Notes: generated by a model from the letters alone, not told the origin. 37,191 nt of DNA from an uncultured Clostridium sp. (GCA_947361355.1 CANAIR010000018.1:1-37191); one strand, 5' to 3'; numbered from the stretch's first letter, positions 1 through 9,407 are shown. Numbers and translations: made by a program.

Positions 1-854
1 AAGTAGCAGTGGTACCAATAGGATTTGCGGTAGTACCAGGAAAAGATGTAATAAAAGATGGATTAGTAATATCAGATGTAGCAAATGATACAGAAGATGT
101 AGGAAATCAATTCGTATGGATACCAGTAGATGATATGAGTACTTTTGTAAGAGAGGTAGGGTATTATAATGGTCAGATTCAAACATCTGTAAATTATTAC
201 ATAGATTTTTCAAAATGTGAGGAACCATATAGTGGTGCTAGTGAGAGTGAAATACAAGAATATGAAAATATGATGGCAAGCGTAGAAGAATATAAAGGAT
301 TTTATATAGGAAGATATGAAATAAGCAAAAGTGAAGATGGAGCTGGAAAGGCACAAAGTAAAAAAGGAAAAGAACCATGGGCAAATATTAAATGGGGAAA
401 TAGTATGACTGATTTAAGTGGAGGAATAGTGTCAGTAGCAAGAAGTTTGTATCCTAATAGAGAAGATATGAGGAAAGGTCAAGTAGTATCAACATTAATA
501 TATGGAGTAGCATGGGATGAAACAATAAGATTTTTAAAAACAAATGAGAAGTATAAAAATATAGATAAGGATAGTACTGGATTTGGAAATAATGGTGTAA
601 GTAATACAATAAAAACGGGTAGTAATGAAACATATTGCTTAAATAATATATATGATTTTGTAGGAAATGTGAGAGAGTGGACAATGGAAGTATATAATGC
701 TAAATCATATGACACTAGTATAGGACGAATTAACAGAAGTGGTGGATATGGATATAGTGGAGTAACTTATCCTGTATCTATTCGCGATAATTATATTAAT
801 AGTAATTATAGTAGTGATGGTATAGGGGGCCGTGTTCAACTTTATATAAAATAA
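1..854 (+). CDS. Sulfatase-modifying-factor (FGE-like) fold protein, 3' part only
   Basis: The frame is open to the left edge, so this is the C-terminal part (about 283 residues) of a longer protein. The GTG at 9 is unlikely to be the real start because the frame continues upstream and no ribosome site is visible. Family hallmarks are GNQFVWIPV near residue 32, YKGFYIGRYEIS near 95, IYDFVGNVREWT near 215 (compare YDMxGNVWEWT) and a final GGRVQLYI (compare GFRV). The canonical C-terminal cysteines of true formylglycine-generating enzymes are missing from the SGGYGYSG...IRDN stretch, so catalysis is unlikely. Family knowledge: in Clostridia such domains often follow a type IV prepilin-like N-terminus on surface proteins. 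That N-terminus would lie outside the window, so surface location is inference. Confidence 0.7.
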   Translation, partial: VAVVPIGFAVVPGKDVIKDGLVISDVANDTEDVGNQFVWIPVDDMSTFVREVGYYNGQIQTSVNYYIDFSKCEEPYSGASESEIQEYENMMASVEEYKGFYIGRYEISKSEDGAGKAQSKKGKEPWANIKWGNSMTDLSGGIVSVARSLYPNREDMRKGQVVSTLIYGVAWDETIRFLKTNEKYKNIDKDSTGFGNNGVSNTIKTGSNETYCLNNIYDFVGNVREWTMEVYNAKSYDTSIGRINRSGGYGYSGVTYPVSIRDNYINSNYSSDGIGGRVQLYIK

Positions 855-872
855 TATTATTTTGTAAAATAT

Positions 873-912
873 AATTAGCTAAAAGAAGTTAATTCTGTTA
901 GCTAATTTTTAT
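873..912 (+). terminator. Hairpin terminator after the FGE-like gene
   Basis: Perfect 10-bp stem, AATTAGCTAA (873-882) pairing with TTAGCTAATT (898-907), followed by a T run to 910. It lies 19 bases after the stop. The stem has only two GC pairs, so strength is uncertain. Confidence 0.6.
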
Positions 913-964
913 ATTTAAGTATAGAAAATAGACATTTTAAAGTTTTATAAAGAATAATATAATA

Positions 965-1005
965 AGTAAAAACTATTTTATATCTGTGTTAAAATAGTTT
1001 TTACT
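965..1005. repeat. 16-bp perfect inverted repeat upstream of tgt
   Basis: The 16-base arms at 965-980 and 990-1005 are exact reverse complements around a 9-base loop. The T-rich right arm is not followed by a T tract. The repeat sits just upstream of the tgt -35 box, so it may be a second terminator for upstream transcription or a protein-binding site. Confidence 0.5.
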
Positions 1006-1010
1006 ATATG

Positions 1011-1039
1011 TTTACATTTTACATAAAATAATGTATAAT
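1011..1039 (+). promoter_or_regulatory. Sigma-A promoter of tgt
   Basis: TTTACA (1011-1016), 17-base spacer, TATAAT (1034-1039). Transcription would begin near 1046, about 20 bases before the ATG. Confidence 0.75.
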
Positions 1040-1056
1040 AAGAATATGTAAAATAA

Positions 1057-2199
<1,143 letters not shown>

Positions 2200-2231
2200 T
2201 TATTGTTCATATTTTGAATAAAGGGAGATAC

Positions 2232-2268
2232 TTCAAAAGATTTTAAAGGAAAAGTCTTTGAATTTTAT
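2232..2268 (+). terminator. Possible weak terminator after tgt
   Basis: TTCAAAAGA (2232-2240) can pair with TCTTTGAA (2255-2262) with one bulged A, followed by a short TTTT. It is the only candidate stop signal behind tgt. Confidence 0.3.
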
Positions 2269-2381
2269 ATCAGTGATAGAAATAAAGAAACGAATTTTTT
2301 TTTAATTATAAAATAGTAAAAATGTTCGAAAGTATAAATTTTTTTTGAATGTTAATAATATTATTATGAATATTTATAGGA

Positions 2382-2410
2382 AAGCTAGTTTAAAAATGTT
2401 TTAATAGCTT
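2382..2410 (+). promoter_or_regulatory. Hairpin directly upstream of the cls ribosome site
   Basis: AAGCTAGTTTAAAA pairs with TTTTAATAGCTT around ATG, with one bulge. It ends immediately before the GGAGGT ribosome site, so in mRNA it could modulate access to the cls start. No firm -35/-10 pair was found in this gap. Confidence 0.3.
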
Positions 2411-2421
2411 GGAGGTAAGAA

Positions 2422-3990
2422 ATGGATATTGATAAAGATATAAAAAATATGCCAAAAATAAAGAAAAAAGGTGAGAAAAGTACTATTGTAACAATTTTTA
2501 AAGTAGCAGCAGTATTATTACTTTTTGCAATACAAGTTGTTGTTATGTTATTGCTTTATAGCACCTGGAAAGGAATATATAATTATTCAAGAATAGTTTT
2601 TGATATTGTAAAAGTTATAACTATATTATATTTGTTATATAGGCATGATAGTGCTGCATATAAAATTTCTTGGATATTGTTTATTATGTTTTTTCCTGTT
2701 GTTGGTGTGATTGCATATATTCTTTGGGGTAATAGTAAACTTAAAAGAAAAAGAAAAGATGAAATCAATAAAGTTCAAATTGAAACAAAAGACATGTTAA
2801 AAGATTCAGATAGTATATTAAATGAACTTGAACCACATAAAGCAAATCTAGTAAACTATGCTAATAAAATAACTGGTTATCCAATATATAAAAATGAAGG
2901 AGTAGAGTTTTTTGAAATTGGTGAGAAATTCTTTGACAGTTTAAAAAAAGATATAGTAAATGCAAAAAGATATATTTTAATAGAATTTTTTATATTTTCT
3001 AAAGGGAAATTATGGGATGAAATATTTGATATCTTGAAGAAAAAATCAGCAGAAGGTGTTCGAGTAGAAATCATATTTGATTCATTGGGAAGTTTATTTA
3101 AAATGCCAAAAGATTATAAAGAGCAACTTGATAATGCTGGAATTAAATATTATAAATTTAATCCATTTACAATATTTATAAATGGATATATAAATTATAG
3201 AGATCATAGAAAAATTATAGCAATTGATGGAAAAGTGGCATATACAGGTGGTGTAAACCTTGCCGATGAATATGCAAATATTATTGAAAGATTTGGTCAT
3301 TGGAAAGATGGTGGCATTAAAGTTATTGGAAAAGCTACATGGAGCTTTGTACTTATGTTTTTAAGACAAAAAGAACAAATTACCAAACAAAAGGTAGATT
3401 ATTTATGGTATGAAGTAGAAAGTAAAAGTAATATAAAAAGTGGCTATGTACTACCTTTTTGCGATGGTCCAGATAATAGAAAAAGTCCAACTGAAAATAT
3501 ATACATACAAACGATAAATACAGCAACAAAATATGTATATATTACAACACCCTATTTTATTCCAAGTGAAGTGCTTCTTAATTCAATATTAAATGCTGCA
3601 AGGGCTGGTATTGATGTAAGGGTTATAACACCACATATACCTGACAAAAAATTAGTACAAGTAGCAACTAGGTCATATTATGATGTAATATTAGAAGCAG
3701 GAGTAAAAGTGTATGAGTATAAACCAGGATTTATACATACAAAATCTATTGTATCAGATGATAATACAGCAATTGTTGGGTCTGCTAATCTTGATTTTAG
3801 AAGTATGCACTTAAATTTTGAATGTAATGCGTGGATATATAATACAGGCGAAGAAATTGCTATAAAAGAGGACTTTATTAATATGACAAAAAACAAATGT
3901 ATAGAAATTGATTTAGAAAAATGGAAGAGTAGACCTATTACACAAAAGTGGATGGAAGCAATTATTTCAGCCTTTTCTCCTATGTTATAA
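2422..3990 (+). CDS. cls: Cardiolipin synthase (phospholipase D family)
   Basis: Joins two phosphatidylglycerol molecules into cardiolipin and glycerol at the cytoplasmic membrane. At 522 aa it matches the Gram-positive ClsA type. Hydrophobic segments lie at about residues 22-48, 57-70 and 83-101 (the last in WILFIMFFPVVGVIAYILWG). Two HKD catalytic motifs are intact: H262-K264-D269 in DHRKIIAID followed by GGVNLADEY, and H439-K441-D446 in HTKSIVSDD followed by GSANLDFRS. The start is an ATG 6 bases behind GGAGGT. The gene stands alone and ends in a strong terminator. Chain-length preference and which paralogue it is cannot be read from sequence. Confidence 0.95.
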   Translation: MDIDKDIKNMPKIKKKGEKSTIVTIFKVAAVLLLFAIQVVVMLLLYSTWKGIYNYSRIVFDIVKVITILYLLYRHDSAAYKISWILFIMFFPVVGVIAYILWGNSKLKRKRKDEINKVQIETKDMLKDSDSILNELEPHKANLVNYANKITGYPIYKNEGVEFFEIGEKFFDSLKKDIVNAKRYILIEFFIFSKGKLWDEIFDILKKKSAEGVRVEIIFDSLGSLFKMPKDYKEQLDNAGIKYYKFNPFTIFINGYINYRDHRKIIAIDGKVAYTGGVNLADEYANIIERFGHWKDGGIKVIGKATWSFVLMFLRQKEQITKQKVDYLWYEVESKSNIKSGYVLPFCDGPDNRKSPTENIYIQTINTATKYVYITTPYFIPSEVLLNSILNAARAGIDVRVITPHIPDKKLVQVATRSYYDVILEAGVKVYEYKPGFIHTKSIVSDDNTAIVGSANLDFRSMHLNFECNAWIYNTGEEIAIKEDFINMTKNKCIEIDLEKWKSRPITQKWMEAIISAFSPML

Positions 3991-3998
3991 TATATATA

Positions 3999-4038
3999 AG
4001 TTCTTTAAGAGTTAAAAAATCTTAAAGAACTTTTTATT
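3999..4038 (+). terminator. Rho-independent terminator of cls
   Basis: Perfect 12-bp stem AGTTCTTTAAGA (3999-4010) / TCTTAAAGAACT (4020-4031), 9-base loop, followed by TTTTTATTT. Confidence 0.85.
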
Positions 4039-4079
4039 TAGACTAAATTGCTACATATATGTTATTAAATAAGAAAAAA

Positions 4080-4108
4080 TCGACATAATATTAAAAGTGC
4101 GGTAAAAT
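4080..4108 (+). promoter_or_regulatory. Candidate promoter for the hypothetical gene at 4160
   Basis: TCGACA (4080-4085), 17-base spacer, TAAAAT (4103-4108). Each box has one mismatch to sigma-A consensus. Confidence 0.5.
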
Positions 4109-4159
4109 ATCATCGATAAAGTATATAAATCTTAAAAAAATTTTTAGGAGGAAACAAAA

Positions 4160-4984
4160 ATGTGCAATGACAAAATTATTGTTTTAAAAAATGAGTTAGA
4201 TAATTTAAAGAAGGAAGTACCAAAAGATGGTGAAGCAAAATTTACTGTTATACCAAAAGAAACAACTAAGGGATGGTTATTTTTTAAACGAAAGATTTTG
4301 ATTGAACAAAAAGGTGAAATATACGAAATAGGTAATTATGTATCTTTAAAAAAGATTTGTGATATAATATCAGATTTTATAAATGATATATACTTTAAAA
4401 TATTTTATGTGAAATATAGTTTAAATAATCAACAACACTATACAAATATAGATTTAGATTTAGATTGGGCAAATAAATTATTAAGAATTATTTTTATAAA
4501 ATTAGAAAAAAGAAAAGAGGTAGTAATAGACTTTAAAAAGACAATTAAGATAGTTGAAGATAAATATAATATAAGTAATGAATGTAACATCAGAAAAAGT
4601 ATATATAATTTGGTAGATACAATAAATGTTTATAAAAGATTTCAAGATACTTTAAAAAGTAATAAAATATTTATAAGCTCTTTAAGTTGGATAGAATTAG
4701 AAGATTTAGAAAATGGATTTTTAAGTCAAAAAAATCCTGCTTTAAATGTTTATTTTGGAGATGATATTCAACTTACAATAGCATATAGTATAATTATTAC
4801 TAATAATGATCTATTTAGAAATAGAGATGTAAGAAGTATAAAACATTATGAAGTTCTATGTTATTCAAATAATAAAGAAGTACAAGAGTACTTGTTTGAT
4901 AAGCGTTATAAAATCTTATCAGAAATTTTTATAGGTAAGGAAACTCTAAGTGATTTATTAGAAGTTTTAAAAGAATATTATTGA
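4160..4984 (+). CDS. Hypothetical protein, 274 aa, soluble
   Basis: Function not recognised. A strong AGGAGG ribosome site precedes the ATG. There is no signal peptide, membrane segment, cysteine cluster or nucleotide-binding motif. The N-terminus is a short charged helix (LKNELDNLKKEV), followed by a lysine-rich, beta-like stretch (GWLFFKRKILIEQKGEIYEIG). A region rich in lysine and isoleucine follows, then a mixed alpha/beta C-terminus ending in LLEVLKEYY. The next gene begins 30 bases downstream without a promoter or terminator in between, so it was probably cotranscribed with the membrane gene at 5015, which is now broken. Confidence 0.75.
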   Translation: MCNDKIIVLKNELDNLKKEVPKDGEAKFTVIPKETTKGWLFFKRKILIEQKGEIYEIGNYVSLKKICDIISDFINDIYFKIFYVKYSLNNQQHYTNIDLDLDWANKLLRIIFIKLEKRKEVVIDFKKTIKIVEDKYNISNECNIRKSIYNLVDTINVYKRFQDTLKSNKIFISSLSWIELEDLENGFLSQKNPALNVYFGDDIQLTIAYSIIITNNDLFRNRDVRSIKHYEVLCYSNNKEVQEYLFDKRYKILSEIFIGKETLSDLLEVLKEYY

Positions 4985-5014
4985 TATAGAAAAAAATATT
5001 TTAGAGGAAGAAAA

Positions 5015-5647
5015 ATGTATACTAAAAACAAAAAAACAATAGTTACAAGTGCAATACAATTAATTGTATATTTTGTTATTTTTGCAGCCGCAAAAAGTTA
5101 TATCAATGAAAATGAGTTATTAAAAGAAACAATATCGAAGTATTTTGTAATAATTTTAATTTCATGGATAATAGTAAAATAAATATTTATCCATAAATAT
5201 GATGATTTACCAAAATCATTTAACTTTTATATTTCTGTAATTTTAATTTTTTTTATGTCATTGTATGGATTTAATTTTAGGTATAATGCAATAAGTTACT
5301 TAATTTATATTATATTTATAGTAATATATGCTTTATTAGTAAAATATTTTAAAGAAAATTTAAAAAAAATAGATAAAAAAGTAGGTATATTTGGATTATT
5401 TATTATATATTTGATATTTCACATATTTACACTTATATGCGAAATGGAAATTTTTGATTTCATACCTTTTATAATATTTGTAAATAAATTTTATATTTAT
5501 TTTGATAAAGAAGGAATTTTTTTAAAGGAAAACTATGAAATTATGGTTACTTTTATTATTGCTACAATTATATTTGACTTTTACTATTCTTTTTTACTTT
5601 ATCTTAGTATATTTAGAAAAAAAGACATTTTAAGTAAAATGTTATAA
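5015..5647 (+). pseudogene. Multi-spanning membrane protein interrupted by one in-frame TAA
   Basis: An ATG at 5015 behind TTAGAGGAAG opens a frame that stops at TAA 5180-5182 after 55 residues. The same frame then stays open to a second stop at 5645-5647, 211 codons in all. Both parts are strongly hydrophobic, with roughly six membrane segments split across the stop (for example YFVIILISWIIV just before it and FYISVILIFFMSLYG soon after). The downstream ATG at 5255 has only T-rich sequence before it and no ribosome site, so independent translation is unlikely. A single base change (AAA, CAA or GAA to TAA) explains everything. The family is not recognised. Alternatives are a sequencing error or stop-codon readthrough. 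Confidence 0.75.
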
Positions 5648-5651
5648 GAGT

Positions 5652-5705
5652 AAAAAATACAACTTAAAATTATATAAATATTATTTTAAGTTGTATTTTT
5701 TAATT
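5652..5705. terminator. Long AT-rich terminator after the broken membrane gene
   Basis: Perfect 19-bp stem, 5652-5670 with 5683-5701, 12-base loop, beginning in A6 and ending in T6. The symmetry would let it work in both directions. Confidence 0.8.
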
Positions 5706-5766
5706 TACTTTTTTTGTCTTTTCTTTTTTTATATAATATGGTATAACATATATAGAAGGTGAAAAT

Positions 5767-6972
5767 ATGAAAAATGATTTTTTAAAATTAGTAGATAGGA
5801 AAAATGTAGCATTAAGTTTAGAAGGTGGAGGTGCAAGGGGAGCATATCAAATAGGTGCTGTAAAAGCATTGTATGAAAACGGATTTAAATTTAAAGCAAT
5901 TGTTGGAACATCAATTGGCGCAATAAATGGAGCTTATCTTGCACAAGGTGATTTTGAAAAAATATATAAAATGTGGCAGACAATGTCATTTGAAGATTTG
6001 CTAGATTTAGATAATGAAGCAATGAAAAATTTAATTAATGTAAATTTAAGTTTTGATAATGTAAGATATTTATCAAAAAAACTTGGATCTTCTATAAAAA
6101 ATGGTGGACTTGATATAACTAAAGAAAGAAAAATACTAGAGGAAGGAATAGATGAAAGTAGGCTTAGAAAATCTGATATATTATATGGTCTTGTAGCTAC
6201 TTGCTTAACTGATATAAAGGGTGAGGAATTATTTATTGATCAAATAGATAATGGTAAAGTAGTAGATTATATAATGGCTAGTTCAAATTTACCTGTTTTT
6301 AAAAGAAGTATGATTGGTGAAAAAAAATATCTAGATGGTGGGCTTTGGGATAATTGCCCAGTACATATGTTAGAAAAGAAAGGATTTAAAGATGTAATAG
6401 TAATTCGTGCACATAAAAGAAACAGAATAAGAGACTACAAAAATATTGTAAAAAGGGGAAATATTAAAATTCATATGGTAGAACCAATTGATACATTACC
6501 TGGAATTTTAAATTTTGATAAGGATAATTTAAATGAGTTATTACTTCTTGGATATTATGATGTACTAAGATTGATAAATAATTATGATGGATTTAGATTT
6601 TATTTTCAAAATATAAATGATGATTATATACTAGAAAAATTAAATAACATTTCAATAGGAAAAATAGTTGAAATAATTAACTTGTTAAAAATTAAGATAG
6701 TAGTTGGAGAGGATGCAAATACAATATTAAAAACTAAAATAATACCACTTTTAGTAAGTAAGACAAAAGTTAAGTATGCAAAAAATTTAAAGGAGGGAGT
6801 TATTGCCTTAATTGAACATTTAGCTTTAAACGAATATATTGATAGATATAAAATATATAAAATTGATGAGATTATACAATTAATAAAAAGTGGAATTAAT
6901 TATGAGGAACTATCACAATTTAGTAAAGCTATGTATATGGTAATTGTAAATTTTTTAGAGGAAGAGGAATAA
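5767..6972 (+). CDS. Patatin-like phospholipase
   Basis: Serine acyl hydrolase of the patatin/RssA family, predicted to cleave acyl chains from phospholipids or lipids on the cytoplasmic side. The oxyanion-hole loop is EGGGARGAYQIGA at residues 20-32. The nucleophile is S49 in GTSIG, and the partner aspartate is D190 in the DGG box (YLDGGLWDNCP), completing the Ser-Asp dyad. The patatin fold ends near residue 280. The remaining 120 residues form a charged helical tail of unknown role. AGAAGGTGA precedes the ATG. The next gene starts one base after the stop, so the two are translationally coupled. No signal peptide is seen. The physiological lipid substrate is unknown. Confidence 0.92.
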   Translation: MKNDFLKLVDRKNVALSLEGGGARGAYQIGAVKALYENGFKFKAIVGTSIGAINGAYLAQGDFEKIYKMWQTMSFEDLLDLDNEAMKNLINVNLSFDNVRYLSKKLGSSIKNGGLDITKERKILEEGIDESRLRKSDILYGLVATCLTDIKGEELFIDQIDNGKVVDYIMASSNLPVFKRSMIGEKKYLDGGLWDNCPVHMLEKKGFKDVIVIRAHKRNRIRDYKNIVKRGNIKIHMVEPIDTLPGILNFDKDNLNELLLLGYYDVLRLINNYDGFRFYFQNINDDYILEKLNNISIGKIVEIINLLKIKIVVGEDANTILKTKIIPLLVSKTKVKYAKNLKEGVIALIEHLALNEYIDRYKIYKIDEIIQLIKSGINYEELSQFSKAMYMVIVNFLEEEE

Positions 6973-6973
6973 T

Positions 6974-7603
6974 ATGAAAAATGATAATGGAGTAGTAAAT
7001 AAAAAAAGTAAGAAAATTATAATTTTATTAGATGTTATTTTAATTATTGTAGCAATTGCACTTGCGGTATCTCTTGTTATAATAATTAAAAATAAAAAAG
7101 AAGATAATACTAATAATTTTAAATTTGTTAGTAATCAAGTTGTAGCTAATATAGATGAAACTAAAATGACAGAATATTCAAATAAGTTATTAGGTATAAA
7201 GTTTAAATATTATAATGAGTTTGAAAAAGTAGGAGATGTTACTCAAAACTCTTTGTTTTTAAACGCTGGTATGTATAGAAATCAAGGAAATGAGGGAATA
7301 AATGTACTTATAGGAAATATAAAAGAAACTTTAAGTTTTGAAGACTATCTATATTCACATATTTATGGAATTATGGAGAGTAATAATTTAAAAGAAAAAG
7401 ATATTGAAATTGTAAAAGATAATGTAAAAATGGGTGGACTAGATTCTTTTAAAATATTATACAAATCTGATGATATTAATTTTTACCAAATGATGGTGCA
7501 AAAAGATAAAAAAGAATATATTATGACATATTCTGCTGAAGATTTATATTTTGATAAACAAAGAGCAGAAGATATGTTTAGTACATTTGAATTTTTAGAA
7601 TAA
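6974..7603 (+). CDS. Membrane-anchored protein coupled to the patatin gene
   Basis: This 209-aa protein has a lysine-rich cytoplasmic N-terminus, one membrane helix (about residues 15-41, IILLDVILIIVAIALAVSLV) and a roughly 165-residue domain that should face outward. The domain begins near NIDETKMTEYSNKLLGIKFKY and ends in TYSAEDLYFDKQRAEDMF, a pattern suggestive of small PsbP/Mog1-like alpha-beta lipid- or protein-binding folds. That resemblance is an impression, not a demonstrated match. It starts one base after the patatin stop, with GAGGAAGAGG inside the end of that gene as ribosome site. Strict coupling suggests a shared membrane-related task. No cysteines or catalytic motifs are evident. 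Confidence 0.8.
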   Translation: MKNDNGVVNKKSKKIIILLDVILIIVAIALAVSLVIIIKNKKEDNTNNFKFVSNQVVANIDETKMTEYSNKLLGIKFKYYNEFEKVGDVTQNSLFLNAGMYRNQGNEGINVLIGNIKETLSFEDYLYSHIYGIMESNNLKEKDIEIVKDNVKMGGLDSFKILYKSDDINFYQMMVQKDKKEYIMTYSAEDLYFDKQRAEDMFSTFEFLE

Positions 7604-7650
7604 ATATATAAGTAGAAAATATTTAATTAAAGTTTTTTATTTTTTATATA

Positions 7651-7683
7651 AAAGAGGCAGAATGTTTTTTCTGTTTCTTTTTC
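7651..7683 (+). terminator. Terminator after the patatin operon
   Basis: AAAGAGGCAG (7651-7660) pairs with CTGTTTCTTT (7671-7680) using two G-U pairs, then the T tail runs on. Confidence 0.7.
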
Positions 7684-7751
7684 CATTTTAGTAGAATATT
7701 TTATTTTTATTTAGAATATTATATTATATATAATTTATAGGAGGAAAGTAT

Positions 7752-8537
7752 ATGTATAATATTTGTATTTTGGGCGATGATAAAAGAAGTAAATATTTAA
7801 GAAAAATGTATGTAAAAAATGGAAAAAATGTTGTTTCATATAAAGAGGCAGATTTGATTGTAACTCCAATACCATTTTCTAGAGATGGAATAAAATTAAA
7901 TGGTGAAAATATTTATATAGATGACTTTATAGATGAAATTAGTGGAAAAGTTTTATTATCAGGAGCTTTTTTAGAAAGTATAGAAAAAAAGTTGTGCAAT
8001 ATTAAATATTACGACCTAATGAAAGAAGAAAGTGTTGCGATTTTAAATGCTATTCCAACGGCAGAAGGTGCAATTTATGAAGCAATAAAAAATTCTGACA
8101 TTACTATTTGTAATTCGAATTGTTTAGTAATGGGATGTGGTAGAATTGGTAAAATATTATCAAAAATGTTAAATGGTATTGGAGCTAATGTATATTGTGA
8201 GGCAAGAAATCCAAAAGATCTTGCATTTATACAAGCTATGGGCTATAATAAAGTTGATATAAATAATTTAGATAATGTACTATCTAATATGAATTACATA
8301 TTTAACACTATACCTGTTTTGTTACTTGATGAAGATAAACTTAAATTATTAAATAAAGATACTTTAATTATAGATCTTGCTTCAAATCCTGGTGGAGTAG
8401 ATTTTGAAAAAGCAAGAGATTTAGAATTAAATGTTGTGTGGGCTCTTTCGCTTCCAAGTAAAGTTGCTCCAAAAACAGCTGCATTTTATTTAAAGGAAGC
8501 AATAGATGATATAATAAAAAAAGAATTTAAAGATTAA
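7752..8537 (+). CDS. dpaA: Dipicolinate synthase subunit A
   Basis: Together with DpaB, oxidises the tetrahydrodipicolinate intermediate of lysine synthesis to dipicolinic acid in the mother cell, for deposition in the spore core. The 261-aa sequence follows the SpoVFA/DpaA pattern: a short N-terminal domain starting ICILGDDKRS, a conserved NAIPTAEGAIYEAI, a Rossmann loop VMGCGRIGKILS, then ARNPKDLA, FNTIPVLLL, DLASNPGGVDF and KVAPKTAAFYL. B. subtilis DpaA is about 297 aa, and here the N-terminal domain is shorter. TATAGGAGG precedes the ATG. folD follows after 13 bases, whereas dpaB would be expected there, so the flavoprotein partner must lie elsewhere or be replaced. Sporulation-specific expression is expected from the family; no sigma-K box was identified. 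Confidence 0.9.
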   Translation: MYNICILGDDKRSKYLRKMYVKNGKNVVSYKEADLIVTPIPFSRDGIKLNGENIYIDDFIDEISGKVLLSGAFLESIEKKLCNIKYYDLMKEESVAILNAIPTAEGAIYEAIKNSDITICNSNCLVMGCGRIGKILSKMLNGIGANVYCEARNPKDLAFIQAMGYNKVDINNLDNVLSNMNYIFNTIPVLLLDEDKLKLLNKDTLIIDLASNPGGVDFEKARDLELNVVWALSLPSKVAPKTAAFYLKEAIDDIIKKEFKD

Positions 8538-8550
8538 AAGGAGTTAAAAA

Positions 8551-9399
8551 ATGACAAATGATAAAAAAATTATAAACGTAAAAAAGATAGTAGAGGTAAA
8601 AAAAGAAGAGTTAAAATTAAAAATAGCTAAGTTAAAAAATAATGGAATTAATCCTAAAATTTGTGTTATTGTAGCAAATAAAGAGGAATCTTCAATAATA
8701 TATGTAAAAAATAAAAGGAAAATTTGTGAAGATTTAGGTATATTATATGAAGATTATTTTTTAGATGAAAATGTAAGCGATAATGAAATATTAGATCTTA
8801 TTGAAAAGCTTAATAATGATGTTAGTGTTAATGCTATTTTGTTACAGTTACCTTTATATGAGCATTTAGATGAAAGAAAAATAATTAATAAAATATCATA
8901 CAAAAAAGATGTTGACGGTCTTACTAGTATAAATTTAGGAAAATTGTTTGTTGGAGAAGAATGTATAATTGCTTGTACACCTAAAGGAATCATAACTATA
9001 TTAGAAAATGTTATACAAAATTTTGAAGGAAAGCATGCTGTTATAATTGGAAGAAGTAATATTGTAGGAAAACCTATAGCTCAGTTACTATTAAATAAAA
9101 ATTGTACTGTAACAATGTGTCATTCAAAAACTAAGGATATTAGCAAATATACTAAGGAAGCAGATATATTAATTGTTGCTACTGGCATACCTCGTTATAT
9201 AACAGGTGACATGGTAAAAAAAGACTCTATAATTATTGATGTGGGAATAAATAGAGTTGATGGGAAAGTAATTGGGGACGTTGATACAGAAAGTGTATCA
9301 AATATTTCAAAGTATGTAACAAAAGTCCCAGGTGGAGTAGGGCTTACTACTGTACTTTCTCTTGTAGAAAATGTGGTAGAAATTGCTAGTAAAGAATAA
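8551..9399 (+). CDS. folD: Methylenetetrahydrofolate dehydrogenase/cyclohydrolase
   Basis: Bifunctional one-carbon enzyme that interconverts 5,10-methylene-, methenyl- and 10-formyl-tetrahydrofolate, using NAD(P). At 282 aa it is the typical length. The substrate-site Tyr-x3-Lys is Y51/K55 in YVKNKRK, LLQLPLYEHLDE and KKDVDGLT match the folate-binding signatures, and IGRSNIVGKPIAQLLL is the nucleotide-binding loop. The terminal signature reads PGGVGLTTV, where most homologues have PGGVGPMT, and CTPKG is preceded by A instead of the usual P. These are mild substitutions. AAGGAGTT lies before the ATG. It shares a transcript with dpaA, an unusual pairing, and ends in a bidirectional terminator. 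Confidence 0.95.
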   Translation: MTNDKKIINVKKIVEVKKEELKLKIAKLKNNGINPKICVIVANKEESSIIYVKNKRKICEDLGILYEDYFLDENVSDNEILDLIEKLNNDVSVNAILLQLPLYEHLDERKIINKISYKKDVDGLTSINLGKLFVGEECIIACTPKGIITILENVIQNFEGKHAVIIGRSNIVGKPIAQLLLNKNCTVTMCHSKTKDISKYTKEADILIVATGIPRYITGDMVKKDSIIIDVGINRVDGKVIGDVDTESVSNISKYVTKVPGGVGLTTVLSLVENVVEIASKE

Positions 9400-9407
9400 T
9401 ATATAAT

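Noticed and set aside
5255-5647. Independent 130-aa membrane protein starting at ATG 5255
   Set aside because: No ribosome site is present, and it is in frame with the interrupted upstream part, so it is better described as the rest of a broken gene.
5742-5747. TATAAC or TATAAT (5732-5737) as promoter of the patatin gene
   Set aside because: A -10 box is visible, but no -35 box stands at a workable distance, so no promoter is claimed.
7694-7723. Sigma-G-like boxes (GAATA, 18-base spacer, TATTATA) before dpaA
   Set aside because: The -10 lacks the leading C, and such AT-only matches are expected by chance in this composition. Dipicolinate genes are normally mother-cell (sigma-K) genes.
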